Part shown: positions 1 to 6,916 of the stretch, in pieces | Position numbering within the stretch: the first letter of the stretch is position 1 | Layout: every line of letters starts with the position of its first letter | Source of the DNA: an uncultured Blautia sp. | GTDB lineage: Bacteria; Bacillota; Clostridia; Lachnospirales; Lachnospiraceae | Assembly (NCBI GenBank): GCA_900553515.1 | Contig: USDN01000087.1 | Span: 1-9,573, forward strand | Direction: 5' to 3' | Length of the DNA stretch: 9,573 bases | The notes under the pieces: generated by a model | What the model was told of the DNA's origin: nothing | What the model saw: the letters and a program-made list of their open reading frames with translations, nothing else | Database searches by the model: none | Position numbers and translations under genes: made by a program

Positions 1-60
1 ATTCAATTACCGAGATGAAAGCGCAAACTGTGCATATCTGCACTCATAATAAATACAAAT

Positions 61-282
61 AACAAAACGGTTTTCATTCAATTTCTCCCTATAAAGCTTC
101 TTTCAGGGGTACTAACCATAAAATATTCCGATTGGCAAATTATTTTTTCTGGACAAGCGGTTATATTTATGGCTGTTATTTTGTTGCTGATACAAAACAG
201 CGTAATGGCAGCGACTCTGGGTCTGTTTCTTATAGGACTTGGTAATGGACCGATTTTTCCCAATACTACCCATCTTACTCCC
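61..282 (+). pseudogene. Remnant of a major facilitator superfamily (MFS) transporter
   Basis: Reading frame 1 encodes a recognisable internal piece of an MFS permease. It has a segment like the SGxLTxKxSDxQxIxxGQ loop and helix, then a hydrophobic helix (AVIFMAVILLLIQ), then GLFLIGLGNGPIFPNTTHLTP, which is the Gly-rich helix plus 'PIFPN..H.TP' signature of carbohydrate-type MFS carriers of about 400 residues. Only about 70 codons remain. A stop codon lies in the same frame at 16-18, there is no convincing start or ribosome binding site, and similarity stops after HLTP, where the frame runs into the hairpin terminator. The last helices of the domain are therefore missing. It is a dead fragment, probably left by a deletion or rearrangement. 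The family call rests on motif recognition only. Confidence 0.6.
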
Positions 283-295
283 GGATTATACAGTA

Positions 296-344
296 AAGAA
301 CCGGAACGAATATGCGGGGAGGCCGTATGTTCGTTCCGGTTTTT
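296..344. terminator. Long hairpin terminator, possibly bidirectional
   Basis: Bases 299-310 (AACCGGAACGAA) are the exact reverse complement of 330-341. The stem continues inward through a T-G pair and ATGCGG/CCGTAT (312-317 with 323-328, one G-T pair) to a GGAGG loop (318-322). Outward it continues through G-T and two A-T pairs, about 22 pairs in all. On the plus strand it ends in TTTTT (340-344), the form of an intrinsic terminator. On the minus strand the tail is TTCTTT, weaker but placed 22 bases after the histidine kinase stop codon. It probably ends kinase transcription and also blocked the now-broken transporter transcript. Confidence 0.85.
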
Positions 345-365
345 ATGTTACAGAAAATTACTGTG

Positions 366-1643
366 TTATGCTAACGGCAGAGAAATCTGAAAAGTAGAAC
401 CACCGCCCGGGGTATCCAGTACAGAGATTGTTCCTTTATGAAGTGAAATGATCTCATACGCAATACACAGTCCCAGACCAAAATGCTGCCTGTTATTTCT
501 GGCAGAATCTGCCCGGTAAAAACGCCGGAAAACAGAAGTCTTGGCAGAATCCGGAATACCGGGTCCGTTGTCTTTGACGCGGATAAGAAAGTGCGTTTTG
601 GTCTGTGAAAGGGAAAGAATAATTTTCCCGTTTTCGGGGACATAACTGATGGCATTGTCAAGAAGGATTCCAAGCACCTGACTGATCCTTTCCGGGTCAC
701 AGGGACAGGAAGGGATTTCCTCTTCCGGAAGTTCAATGAAAAATTTCATATGGTGGTCCTGCATCAGGGGTTCATACTTTTCGTAGGTATCCAGAAGTAA
801 AGTATCCAGTTCACAGAAAACCGGATGCATTTTCCAGGAATGGTTATCTGCATTTGACAGAGAGAGCATATCATTTATCAGGAGGGACATTCGCGTCCCT
901 TCTTTTTCTATGACTGAAAGAAAATGTTCCTGTTCTTTCGGATCTGCCTTTTTCATGGCAGAGATTCCGGACAGGATTACTGCCAGAGGGGAGCGAAGCT
1001 CATGGGAGGCAGCAGCGATAAATTCGGTCTGTTCCTGCCTGCTTTTTTCCAGGGGAGTGATCATTCTTCCGGTAAAGAACCAGGAACAGATACTCAGAGC
1101 CAGAATTGCCAGAAAAGCTGCGCCGGAGAATGCAAGTCTCTGTAACAGAATCCTGTGTTTTACAGAATCCAGGGAACACAGGATGATCATACTGACGGTT
1201 CCGTGGCTCTTGGGGATCAGAGCAGTGGAAACATAGAAATCTTTCATCTGAAAAAAGATCCGTTTTGTCAGTTTACTGACCGCACCGGGATTGGAAAGAT
1301 CAAGTGCATAGGAAGTAGCAGAGATTTCTTCTGCCTTCCGGAAAATCGTTTCATCCAGAGAATCCGTCTGTAGTTTTTTCAGATAAAGAGAATTTCCGTT
1401 GTCTCTGATATCCATGGAAATATCATAAGTTTTTTCTACCTGCAAAATCCAGTCACTGCTGATGATACTCTGCGTTTCCAGATGAGAGATACAGGAGATG
1501 GCGTTGTTCTGAAAGGTATTCCACGCATTCTGGCGTGTGTTGTTTTCTGCGATGAAATTACAGGCAGTTGTCATAATAAAAATGACGATGCCGATGATCA
1601 GAGCAGAGAAAAAAGTCATTTGAATATGAAGTCTGCGAAACAT
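366..1643 (-). CDS. Membrane sensor histidine kinase (OmpR-partner type, HisKA + HATPase_c)
   Basis: This 425-residue kinase is expected to autophosphorylate and pass phosphate to the divergently encoded response regulator. A transmembrane helix at about 9-30 and a second at about 171-191 enclose a roughly 140-residue extracytoplasmic sensor that I do not recognise. A short TGRMITPLEKSRQEQ linker replaces a full HAMP domain and leads straight into the H-box ASHELRSP (phospho-acceptor His214). The ATPase domain shows the N-box LLDNAISYVP (Asn330), G1 box DNGPGIPD (358-365), F box FRRFYRAD and G2 box GLGLC (389-393), so all catalytic boxes are intact. The ATG start is supported by AAAGGAGT at 1660-1653 on the minus strand. 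Its promoter carries the same repeat arrangement as those of the regulator and the lipoprotein operon. The stimulus is unknown; the neighbouring lipoprotein or its ligand is one candidate (inference). Confidence 0.96.
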   Translation of the reverse strand: MFRRLHIQMTFFSALIIGIVIFIMTTACNFIAENNTRQNAWNTFQNNAISCISHLETQSIISSDWILQVEKTYDISMDIRDNGNSLYLKKLQTDSLDETIFRKAEEISATSYALDLSNPGAVSKLTKRIFFQMKDFYVSTALIPKSHGTVSMIILCSLDSVKHRILLQRLAFSGAAFLAILALSICSWFFTGRMITPLEKSRQEQTEFIAAASHELRSPLAVILSGISAMKKADPKEQEHFLSVIEKEGTRMSLLINDMLSLSNADNHSWKMHPVFCELDTLLLDTYEKYEPLMQDHHMKFFIELPEEEIPSCPCDPERISQVLGILLDNAISYVPENGKIILSLSQTKTHFLIRVKDNGPGIPDSAKTSVFRRFYRADSARNNRQHFGLGLCIAYEIISLHKGTISVLDTPGGGSTFQISLPLA

Positions 1644-1676
1644 GAAATATTTACTCCTTTATGAGATTGTATGGTA

Positions 1677-1708
1677 ATTGTATCATGAAAACCTGTAAAT
1701 AATCTCTA
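1677..1708 (-). promoter_or_regulatory. Histidine kinase promoter with regulator-type repeat
   Basis: Read on the minus strand: TAGAGA (1708-1703), 5 bases, TACAGG (1697-1692), 9 bases, then a TACAAT -10 element (1682-1677) with TG one base upstream (extended -10). Spacing matches the regulator and lipoprotein promoters exactly, but the second hexamer matches TAGAGA at only 4 of 6 positions. Transcription would start near 1670, leaving a leader of about 27 bases that contains the AAAGGAG site. The assignment is inferred from pattern and spacing. Confidence 0.6.
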
Positions 1709-1730
1709 AAAAAATTCCTGTAACCGAGTA

Positions 1731-1762
1731 TAGAGACAATTTAGAGAAAACTCATGTATAAT
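1731..1762 (+). promoter_or_regulatory. Response regulator promoter with TAGAGA direct repeat
   Basis: TAGAGA at 1731-1736 and again at 1742-1747 (11-base period), then 9 bases and a perfect TATAAT at 1757-1762. A weak -35-like GAGACA (1733-1738) overlaps the first repeat, so the repeat pair sits at about -38 to -22. Poor -35 elements overlapped by tandem hexamers are typical of promoters activated by OmpR-family regulators. The predicted start near 1769 leaves a leader of under 20 bases before the gene. Autoregulation by the adjacent regulator is the likely meaning (inference). Confidence 0.7.
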
Positions 1763-1786
1763 GAAAGATCAGGAGGATGAAAACAG

Positions 1787-2458
1787 ATGAAAATTTTACT
1801 GATAGAGGATGACAGGAAACTGGCAGAGAGCATGAAATTTCAGCTCGAAAAAGAAGGCTATGAGACAGATATCTGCGATGACGGAGAAGAAGGGCTTTAT
1901 TATATGAAAGAACGAAGCCATGATCTGGTGATCCTGGACCGGATGCTCCCGTCCATGGATGGTATCACTGTCTTGCAGGAAGCCAGAAAGAATCATGTTT
2001 CCACACCGGTGATCATGCTGACTGCACTGGGAGAATTACAGGATAAACTGACCGGACTGAAAGGCGGCGCAGATGACTATATGGTGAAGCCGTTTGCCTT
2101 CGAAGAACTTCTGGCAAGAATACAGTGCATGGTTCGAAGACCTGGAAGATGGGAGAACACGGCAGTATTATCGCTCGGAGATCTTATTTTTGATCCCGAA
2201 AGCGGCAGACTGGAAGGAAACGGAAAGGAATGTACCCTTTCCAAACGGGAAGGAGCACTTCTGGAGCTGATGCTTCGAAACGCTGGTCAGACACTTCCGA
2301 GGGAGGTGATCCTCAACCGTGTCTGGGGAGCAGACAGCGAGGTGGAGGATGGAAATCTGGATAATTATATTCATTTTCTGAGGCGAAGATTAAAAAGTGT
2401 CAGAAGTACACTGAACCTGAAAACCGTCCGGGGAATTGGATATCGGCTGGAAAATTAG
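1787..2458 (+). CDS. OmpR/PhoB-family response regulator
   Basis: This 223-residue cytoplasmic DNA-binding regulator has the standard two-domain length. The receiver (about 1-118) has the acidic pocket Glu7/Asp8/Asp9, phospho-acceptor Asp51 in VILDRMLP, Thr79 in MLTA and Lys101 in MVKPF, so it should be phosphorylatable. The C-terminal winged helix (about 125-223) shows the family pattern: LTLSKREGALLELML-like helices, VILNRVWG, DNYIHFLRRRLK and the terminal VRGIGYRLE wing. AGGAGG at 1771-1776 supports the ATG. It is divergent from its likely kinase, 143 bases away, and 84 bases upstream of the lipoprotein gene with no terminator between, so read-through into the transport operon is also possible. 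Tandem TAGAGA sites at its own promoter and two neighbours suggest its target. Confidence 0.98.
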   Translation: MKILLIEDDRKLAESMKFQLEKEGYETDICDDGEEGLYYMKERSHDLVILDRMLPSMDGITVLQEARKNHVSTPVIMLTALGELQDKLTGLKGGADDYMVKPFAFEELLARIQCMVRRPGRWENTAVLSLGDLIFDPESGRLEGNGKECTLSKREGALLELMLRNAGQTLPREVILNRVWGADSEVEDGNLDNYIHFLRRRLKSVRSTLNLKTVRGIGYRLEN

Positions 2459-2487
2459 AGAAAGTTTAGAGATTTGCCTGTTACAAT
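2456..2487 (+). promoter_or_regulatory. Transport operon promoter with TAGAGA direct repeat
   Basis: TAGAGA at 2456-2461 overlaps the stop codon of the regulator gene. A second TAGAGA lies at 2467-2472, followed by 9 bases and TACAAT at 2482-2487 with TG one base upstream (extended -10). No good -35 element is visible at the normal distance. Repeat period and distance to the -10 are identical to those at the regulator promoter. A start near 2494 leaves a leader of about 49 bases before the lipoprotein ATG. I infer activation by the upstream regulator. Confidence 0.7.
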
Positions 2488-2526
2488 CCATTTATCCTGA
2501 GAGGGACAGAAAGAAAATAAAAACAT

Positions 2527-2531
2527 GGAGG
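2527..2531 (+). promoter_or_regulatory. Ribosome binding site fixing the lipoprotein start
   Basis: GGAGG sits inside the codons that follow an upstream in-frame ATG (2525) and is 11 bases before the ATG at 2543. An open reading frame from 2525 would begin MEVYPD and has no ribosome binding site at a usable distance. The start at 2543 gives a normal MRKIKRWKQG signal peptide. Confidence 0.85.
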
Positions 2532-2542
2532 TATATCCTGAT

Positions 2543-5011
2543 ATGAGAAAAATAAAAAGATGGAAACAGGGAATCGCCGTTGCCGGAGTGATCGCACTTA
2601 CCGGCAGCCTGTTTGCCGGATGTGGCGGTGCAGATGGAAAAAATTCCGGAAGCAAAGGAAAAACAGGAAGCAGCAATCAGGCAGGAAATGCAGATACAGC
2701 AGATCTTGTGAATGTAAATACTGACAATTCAGATGGTAAAAAAACAAAAGATGAGAGAACTAAAGCAATGGGACGTTTTCTGGAAAATGATCTTACAGTA
2801 CCTGAAAACAGCCAGTTTCTGAGAGATGTCAAAGTACTCGACTCAGGTGCATTGCGCATGGTTTATTACAGTACAGCAGATAACTGTTATTATGCAGCAG
2901 ATTCTGCAGATAATGGAGAAACCTGGACGAATGGAAAAAGTCTGGAAGAACTGTTGAGGCTTAAGGAGAATCTGGGAGAATATATCAGCGTTGTCTCTGC
3001 AGCAGCGGATGGAAGTATACTTGTCGGGGCAGATCTGTCTCCTGACAGGGACAATGAAAATGCACAGACAACAGCCGACAGTGGGGAAGAGGATTCTGCG
3101 TATGACAACCTGAAAATGGAATTTTTCTATCTTTCCCCTGATGGAAATGTACAGAAAGTTGATACCGGAGATACGCTTCAGTCTTCCTATACATTTCAGG
3201 CATGTTTCACAGAGAATGGGACAGTTCTTATCGTAGATCCCGATAATGGCGTAGCAGAGATCAATCCTTCAGATGGAAGTCTGGTGAGAAGATATGAGGA
3301 AGGAATCAATGTTGATTTTATCGGAACAGCAGGAAAAATGTTGTTTACCATTCAGGATCAGACTCTTCACGGATATGATCTGGATACTGGAAAACCACTG
3401 GACAATATCAGCGCGCTTACAGAGCAGATCCAGTCTGATGAGCAGGATGTCAACTGGACAACAACCAGCAGTTTTCCGCTTATGTTCTTAAAGGGAGATG
3501 AGGATAACAGCCTTTTTTATATTGATCATACCGGTGTTTACAGATATGTTCTGGGAGGCAGCACAGTGGAACAGATAATCGATGGTTCCTTGAATTCGCT
3601 CAGTTCACCGGATACAGGAACTGTAGCATGGGGACAGGACAGCGATGGAAATTTCTATGTGGGCTGTAATGCAGGCGAGGATATTAGAATTTATTCCTAT
3701 GTATATTCCAAAGATACCCCAACGACACCGGATACAGAGCTGACAGTTTATTCCCTGAAAGACAGTAACTTCATAAAACAGGCAGCAGTGCTTTTCCAGA
3801 AAAAATATCCGGATATTTATGTGAATATTGAGGCGGGAATGTCAGGAGATGATTCCGTCACAGATACGGATGCGCTGAAAGTGCTCAATACAGAGATCAT
3901 GGCCGGAACAGGACCGGATGTTCTGCTGCTGGATGGAATTTCAGAGGATACCTATATAGAGAGAGGAATGCTGGAGGATTTAAGCGGGGTATTAAAAGAC
4001 GAAGATATCCTGCTAAATATCAAAGATGCATATACAAAAGAGGATGGAAGCATTTATACCATGCCTGTCAAGTTCGGCATTCCGATGATAGAGGGAAATA
4101 AGGATATCATCGCCGGAATTACGGATCTGACAACAGAGGCTGATGCAGCGGAAAGCCAGAAAGACAGCTATGGAAAACTGAAATTTTTCAGCTCTTTTTC
4201 CATATCACCGTCCTGGCTGATACAGGGAACCATAGACAATAGTACACCGGCATGGATGAACGAGGACGGAACACTCAAAGAAGATGCACTGAAAGAATAT
4301 CTGGAGCAGGTAAACAGGATCTGGCAGACTCAGAAGGATGCGATAGAAGAGACAAAGAAAGCTTACCAGATGGGTGATGACTGGGCGAATTCAGATCGTT
4401 CCGGATATACAAATATTGCAGGATCGATAACGGATCTGCTTGTAAAAGTCAATACAGTGGCGGCAGGCGGTCTGCTTTCACCGGAGGGTCTGGTGTATCT
4501 GGATTCTGCAAAAAAAATAGATCCGGATCTGGATTACAGACTTCTGAACGGACAAAGCGAGAATTGTTTCTATCCAAGGAGCATTGTGGGAATCAGTGCA
4601 AAGGCATCTGAAAAAGAAGCGGCAGAGAAGTTCGTAAAGTTCCTGTTTGAAGAGGAATCCCAGAGAGCAAGCAATGATGAAGGACTGGCTGTAAACAGCA
4701 AGGTTTATGAAGATATGGCTTACTGGAAAATGGGAAAATCCAGTGGAGATACCATTGGCTCGATCGGAACCTCTTATGATACGGGAGATGGTAATATCAA
4801 ACAGTTTGTGATGGACGAGATCATTCCGGAAGATGAAGCAATACAGAACATCATGGATCTGGGAAAAACACTTACTGTACCTGCAAAGAGTAATCAGATC
4901 ATCCGAAGTGCAGTAACGGAATCCGGTGAGAAATACCTCAATGGAGAAACGGGGCTGGATGATGCTGTGAAAGAGATCATGCAGGAAGTAAATCTGTATT
5001 TATCTGAATAA
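2543..5011 (+). CDS. Lipoprotein: beta-propeller-like domain fused to family 1 extracellular solute-binding domain
   Basis: This 822-residue exported protein has a basic N-terminus, a hydrophobic stretch and a lipobox (LFAGC, lipidated Cys27), followed by a Gly/Ser/Asn-rich spacer to about 70, so it should sit on the outer face of the membrane. Residues about 90-395 are rich in short beta-strand repeats. They include a perfect Asp-box (SADNGETW, 121-128) and pieces such as SPDGNVQKV, DPDNGVAEINPSDGSLV and HGYDLDTGKPL, which resemble sialidase/PQQ-type propeller blades. Residues about 398-822 look like an SBP_bac_1 domain: ELTVYSLKDSNFIKQAAVLFQKKYPDI, then LNTEIMAGTGPDVLLLD, then SIYTMPVKFGIP. 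Ordinary family 1 binding proteins have about 420-560 residues, so this one carries roughly 350 extra. It precedes two CUT1 permeases and would deliver ligand to them; the ligand is unknown. The propeller call is less certain than the binding-domain call. Confidence 0.92.
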   Translation: MRKIKRWKQGIAVAGVIALTGSLFAGCGGADGKNSGSKGKTGSSNQAGNADTADLVNVNTDNSDGKKTKDERTKAMGRFLENDLTVPENSQFLRDVKVLDSGALRMVYYSTADNCYYAADSADNGETWTNGKSLEELLRLKENLGEYISVVSAAADGSILVGADLSPDRDNENAQTTADSGEEDSAYDNLKMEFFYLSPDGNVQKVDTGDTLQSSYTFQACFTENGTVLIVDPDNGVAEINPSDGSLVRRYEEGINVDFIGTAGKMLFTIQDQTLHGYDLDTGKPLDNISALTEQIQSDEQDVNWTTTSSFPLMFLKGDEDNSLFYIDHTGVYRYVLGGSTVEQIIDGSLNSLSSPDTGTVAWGQDSDGNFYVGCNAGEDIRIYSYVYSKDTPTTPDTELTVYSLKDSNFIKQAAVLFQKKYPDIYVNIEAGMSGDDSVTDTDALKVLNTEIMAGTGPDVLLLDGISEDTYIERGMLEDLSGVLKDEDILLNIKDAYTKEDGSIYTMPVKFGIPMIEGNKDIIAGITDLTTEADAAESQKDSYGKLKFFSSFSISPSWLIQGTIDNSTPAWMNEDGTLKEDALKEYLEQVNRIWQTQKDAIEETKKAYQMGDDWANSDRSGYTNIAGSITDLLVKVNTVAAGGLLSPEGLVYLDSAKKIDPDLDYRLLNGQSENCFYPRSIVGISAKASEKEAAEKFVKFLFEEESQRASNDEGLAVNSKVYEDMAYWKMGKSSGDTIGSIGTSYDTGDGNIKQFVMDEIIPEDEAIQNIMDLGKTLTVPAKSNQIIRSAVTESGEKYLNGETGLDDAVKEIMQEVNLYLSE

Positions 5012-5025
5012 GCGGCTGTCTGCTG

Positions 5026-5048
5026 CTTACCCAACACTGCAAGGTAAG
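5026..5048 (+). other. Small hairpin next to the first permease ribosome binding site
   Basis: CTTACC (5026-5031) pairs with GGTAAG (5043-5048) around an 11-base loop, in the 50-base gap between the lipoprotein and the first permease. The right arm overlaps the start of the ribosome binding site AGGGAG (5047-5052). No T-run follows, so this is not a standard terminator. It could slow translation of the permeases relative to the abundant binding protein or protect the upstream message. The stem is only 6 pairs, so the function is tentative. Confidence 0.35.
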
Positions 5049-5061
5049 GGAGTTTAAGAGA

Positions 5062-6006
5062 ATGAAGATTAATTTAAAAGAACACTTATCTTTAACAGAG
5101 AAACGGAACGCAAAATCAGATTTGCTGTTTAGTCGGAAACGAAATCGCAGAAGATGTGCAGCTTTCAGAAATACAGAAAAAGGTCTGGCTTTTATTCTTC
5201 CGAGTTTTGCAGGTGTCTGCATTTTCTGGCTGATCCCGTATGTGGATGTGATCCGCAGATCTTTTTGCGGGGCAGTGAATGGAGAATTTGTGGGGATAGA
5301 GAACTACAGGACGATATTTGCAAACAAAGCGTTTCGTCTGGCAGCAGGCAACACACTTCGGTTTTTCGGAGTGTGTGTGCCGCTGCTGGTGGTATTGTCT
5401 CTGATCATAGCAGTCCTGCTTGCAGGGCAGAAAAGATTTACGCAGATTCTGAAAAGTTTCTTTCTTCTGCCAATGGCAATCCCTGTAGCATCAGTGGTAC
5501 TTCTGTGGAGACTGCTGTTTGACGATCAGGGCTTATGGAATCACCTGCTTCATATGTTATCTGTTCAGACGACTGACTGGATGAATACAGGTGCTTCCTT
5601 TTATGTACTGGTGATCAGTTATATATGGAGAAATCTTGGATATGATGTAGTGCTCTGGATGGCAGGATTGTCTGCCATTCCGGCGGCACTTTACGAGGCA
5701 GCAAAAGTGGACGGGGCAGGGGAGTGGAAATGTTTTACGAAGATCACACTCCCGAATCTGCTCCCGTCCCTTTTTACGATCGTGGTACTTTCTGTACTCA
5801 ATGCATTTAAGGTTTTCCGTGAGGCATATCTGGTGGCCGGTGATTATCCGCAGGAAAAAATGTATCTGCTTCAGCATCTGTTTAACAACTGGTACAGGGA
5901 CCTGTCGCTGGATAAGATGTCGGCTGCGGCAGTGGTGACCGGACTGGTGATTTTTCTGCTGATCCTGGGATTGTGGAAAGCCTGGGGGAAAGGCGGGGCA
6001 GAATGA
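5062..6006 (+). CDS. CUT1-type ABC transporter permease (MalF/UgpA-like)
   Basis: This 314-residue membrane subunit has about six helices, near 42-62, 100-121, 133-153, 178-200, 235-253 and 287-305, after a basic N-terminal tail of about 40 residues. The EAA loop that docks the ATPase is clear: YEAAKVDGAGEWKCFTKITLP (211-231), with the conserved Glu-Ala-Ala and Gly. Also typical are ILPSFAGVCIFWLIPY at the first helix, FVGIENYRTIF after it and LLPMAIPVASVVLLWRLLF in the core. AGGGAG at 5047-5052 precedes the ATG by about 9 bases. Its stop codon overlaps the start of the second permease (ATGA), indicating coupled translation. It should form a heterodimer with that protein and accept ligand from the lipoprotein. 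No ATPase gene is nearby; sugar systems of this class in Firmicutes often borrow a shared MsmK/UgpC-type ATPase. Confidence 0.96.
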   Translation: MKINLKEHLSLTEKRNAKSDLLFSRKRNRRRCAAFRNTEKGLAFILPSFAGVCIFWLIPYVDVIRRSFCGAVNGEFVGIENYRTIFANKAFRLAAGNTLRFFGVCVPLLVVLSLIIAVLLAGQKRFTQILKSFFLLPMAIPVASVVLLWRLLFDDQGLWNHLLHMLSVQTTDWMNTGASFYVLVISYIWRNLGYDVVLWMAGLSAIPAALYEAAKVDGAGEWKCFTKITLPNLLPSLFTIVVLSVLNAFKVFREAYLVAGDYPQEKMYLLQHLFNNWYRDLSLDKMSAAAVVTGLVIFLLILGLWKAWGKGGAE

Positions 6007-6890
6007 GAAAAGTTATGCAGATATTCCGTATCAGGAAGATAGGAAGCCTGCTCCTTGTACTCCTTGCACTGGTGGCAGTATTTCCGGTATTTTTTTCAGT
6101 TACAGGATCACTGATGGGGCAGAAGGAATTAAATGATCTTCTGGGGGCGGTACTGACAGCAGACAGTGGATCTGCTTCCGGTCAGGCAGTCAGTTATGTA
6201 TTCTGGAGAGTACTTCCGCTTTATCCGACGCTGAGATCCTATGTGAAAGTCCTGCTGGATTCTCCGGAGTTTTTTGTGATGTTCTGGAATTCCGTAAAGA
6301 TTACTGTCGGAGTTCTGGCAGGGCAGATCCTGGTGGGAGTACCGGCAGCGTGGGGATTTGCCAGATATCGTTTTCCGGGAAAAAATCTGCTGTTTATGAT
6401 CTATGTGGCATTGATGATGATGCCCTTTCAGGTAATGATGCTCAGTAATTATCTGGTTCTGGATCAGATGAAACTTCTGGATCATCTGTGGGGGATTATT
6501 CTTCCGGCGGCCTTTTCCACGTTTCCGGTTTTTATCATGTATCGTTTCTTTGAGAGTATTCCGGAGGCACTGATGGAATCTGCGCGGCTGGACGGGGCGG
6601 GTGAGCTGCTTATTTTTATCAGAATCGGAATCCCTCTGGGTTCTGCGGGTATCATTTCGGCACTGGTTCTGGGATTTCTGGAATACTGGAATTTGATCGA
6701 ACAGCCAATGGCATTTCTGAAGACCAAAAGTCTGTGGCCGCTGTCTCTGTACCTTCCACAGATCGATATCTCCCAGACAGGAAAGGCATTTGCGGTATCT
6801 GTTCTGGTTCTGATCCCGGCAGTGATCGTTTTTCTGGCAGGGCAGGATTATCTGGAACAAGGGATCATATCCACGGCAATCAAGGAATAG
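6003..6890 (+). CDS. CUT1-type ABC transporter permease (MalG/UgpE-like)
   Basis: This 295-residue partner permease starts at the ATG that overlaps the previous stop codon (ATGA at 6003-6006), after a purine-rich GGGGGAAAGG stretch. An in-frame ATG at 5973 lies inside the upstream gene and would add 10 polar residues, so I reject it. Helices are near 14-36, 92-115, 128-150, 160-180, 210-230 and 262-282. The EAA loop reads EALMESARLDGAGELLIFIRIGIP (188-211), and the stretch FWNSVKITVG...AAWGFARYRFPGK is typical of MalG-type subunits. A feature to note is the loop at about 40-78, longer than usual and containing a Ser/Ala/Gly-rich LTADSGSASG segment on the extracellular side. The HlyD-like gene follows 26 bases downstream with no terminator, so all are likely co-transcribed. 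Confidence 0.96.
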   Translation: MRKVMQIFRIRKIGSLLLVLLALVAVFPVFFSVTGSLMGQKELNDLLGAVLTADSGSASGQAVSYVFWRVLPLYPTLRSYVKVLLDSPEFFVMFWNSVKITVGVLAGQILVGVPAAWGFARYRFPGKNLLFMIYVALMMMPFQVMMLSNYLVLDQMKLLDHLWGIILPAAFSTFPVFIMYRFFESIPEALMESARLDGAGELLIFIRIGIPLGSAGIISALVLGFLEYWNLIEQPMAFLKTKSLWPLSLYLPQIDISQTGKAFAVSVLVLIPAVIVFLAGQDYLEQGIISTAIKE

Positions 6891-6902
6891 AGCGACAGAA
6901 AC

Positions 6903-6908
6903 GAGAGG
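6903..6908 (+). promoter_or_regulatory. Ribosome binding site fixing the adaptor start
   Basis: GAGAGG lies 8 bases before the ATG at 6917. The same reading frame stays open back to 6734, but that stretch overlaps the second permease in a different frame and encodes no recognisable sequence. The 6917 start begins MKKIKLIKIL directly before a membrane helix. Confidence 0.75.
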
Positions 6909-6916
6909 ATTTATCT

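Noticed and set aside
1..60. Possible short peptide gene beginning at 15
   Set aside because: The frame from this ATG gives about 15 residues, without a ribosome binding site visible and with no recognisable sequence.
366..1664. Plus-strand open frames opposite the kinase gene
   Set aside because: Several short frames occur there, but the minus-strand kinase has every catalytic box intact, and none of the opposite frames shows a domain.
1666..1671. Second TACAAT (minus strand) as the kinase -10 element
   Set aside because: Transcription would start inside the kinase ribosome binding site. The TACAAT at 1682-1677 has the extended TG and the shared repeat spacing.
2525..2545. Upstream ATG as the lipoprotein start
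   Set aside because: GGAGG needed for initiation lies after this ATG and is correctly spaced for the one at 2543, which also gives a normal signal peptide.
6129..6860. A 243-codon open frame on the minus strand
   Set aside because: It lies wholly inside the second permease gene, whose motifs are unmistakable. The antisense product is low-complexity (rich in His, Arg, Gln and Lys) with no recognisable domain, and it reflects codon bias of the real gene.
6734..6916. N-terminal extension of the adaptor gene
   Set aside because: It overlaps the second permease by more than 150 bases, has no membrane or family sequence, and a better-placed start with ribosome binding site exists at 6917.
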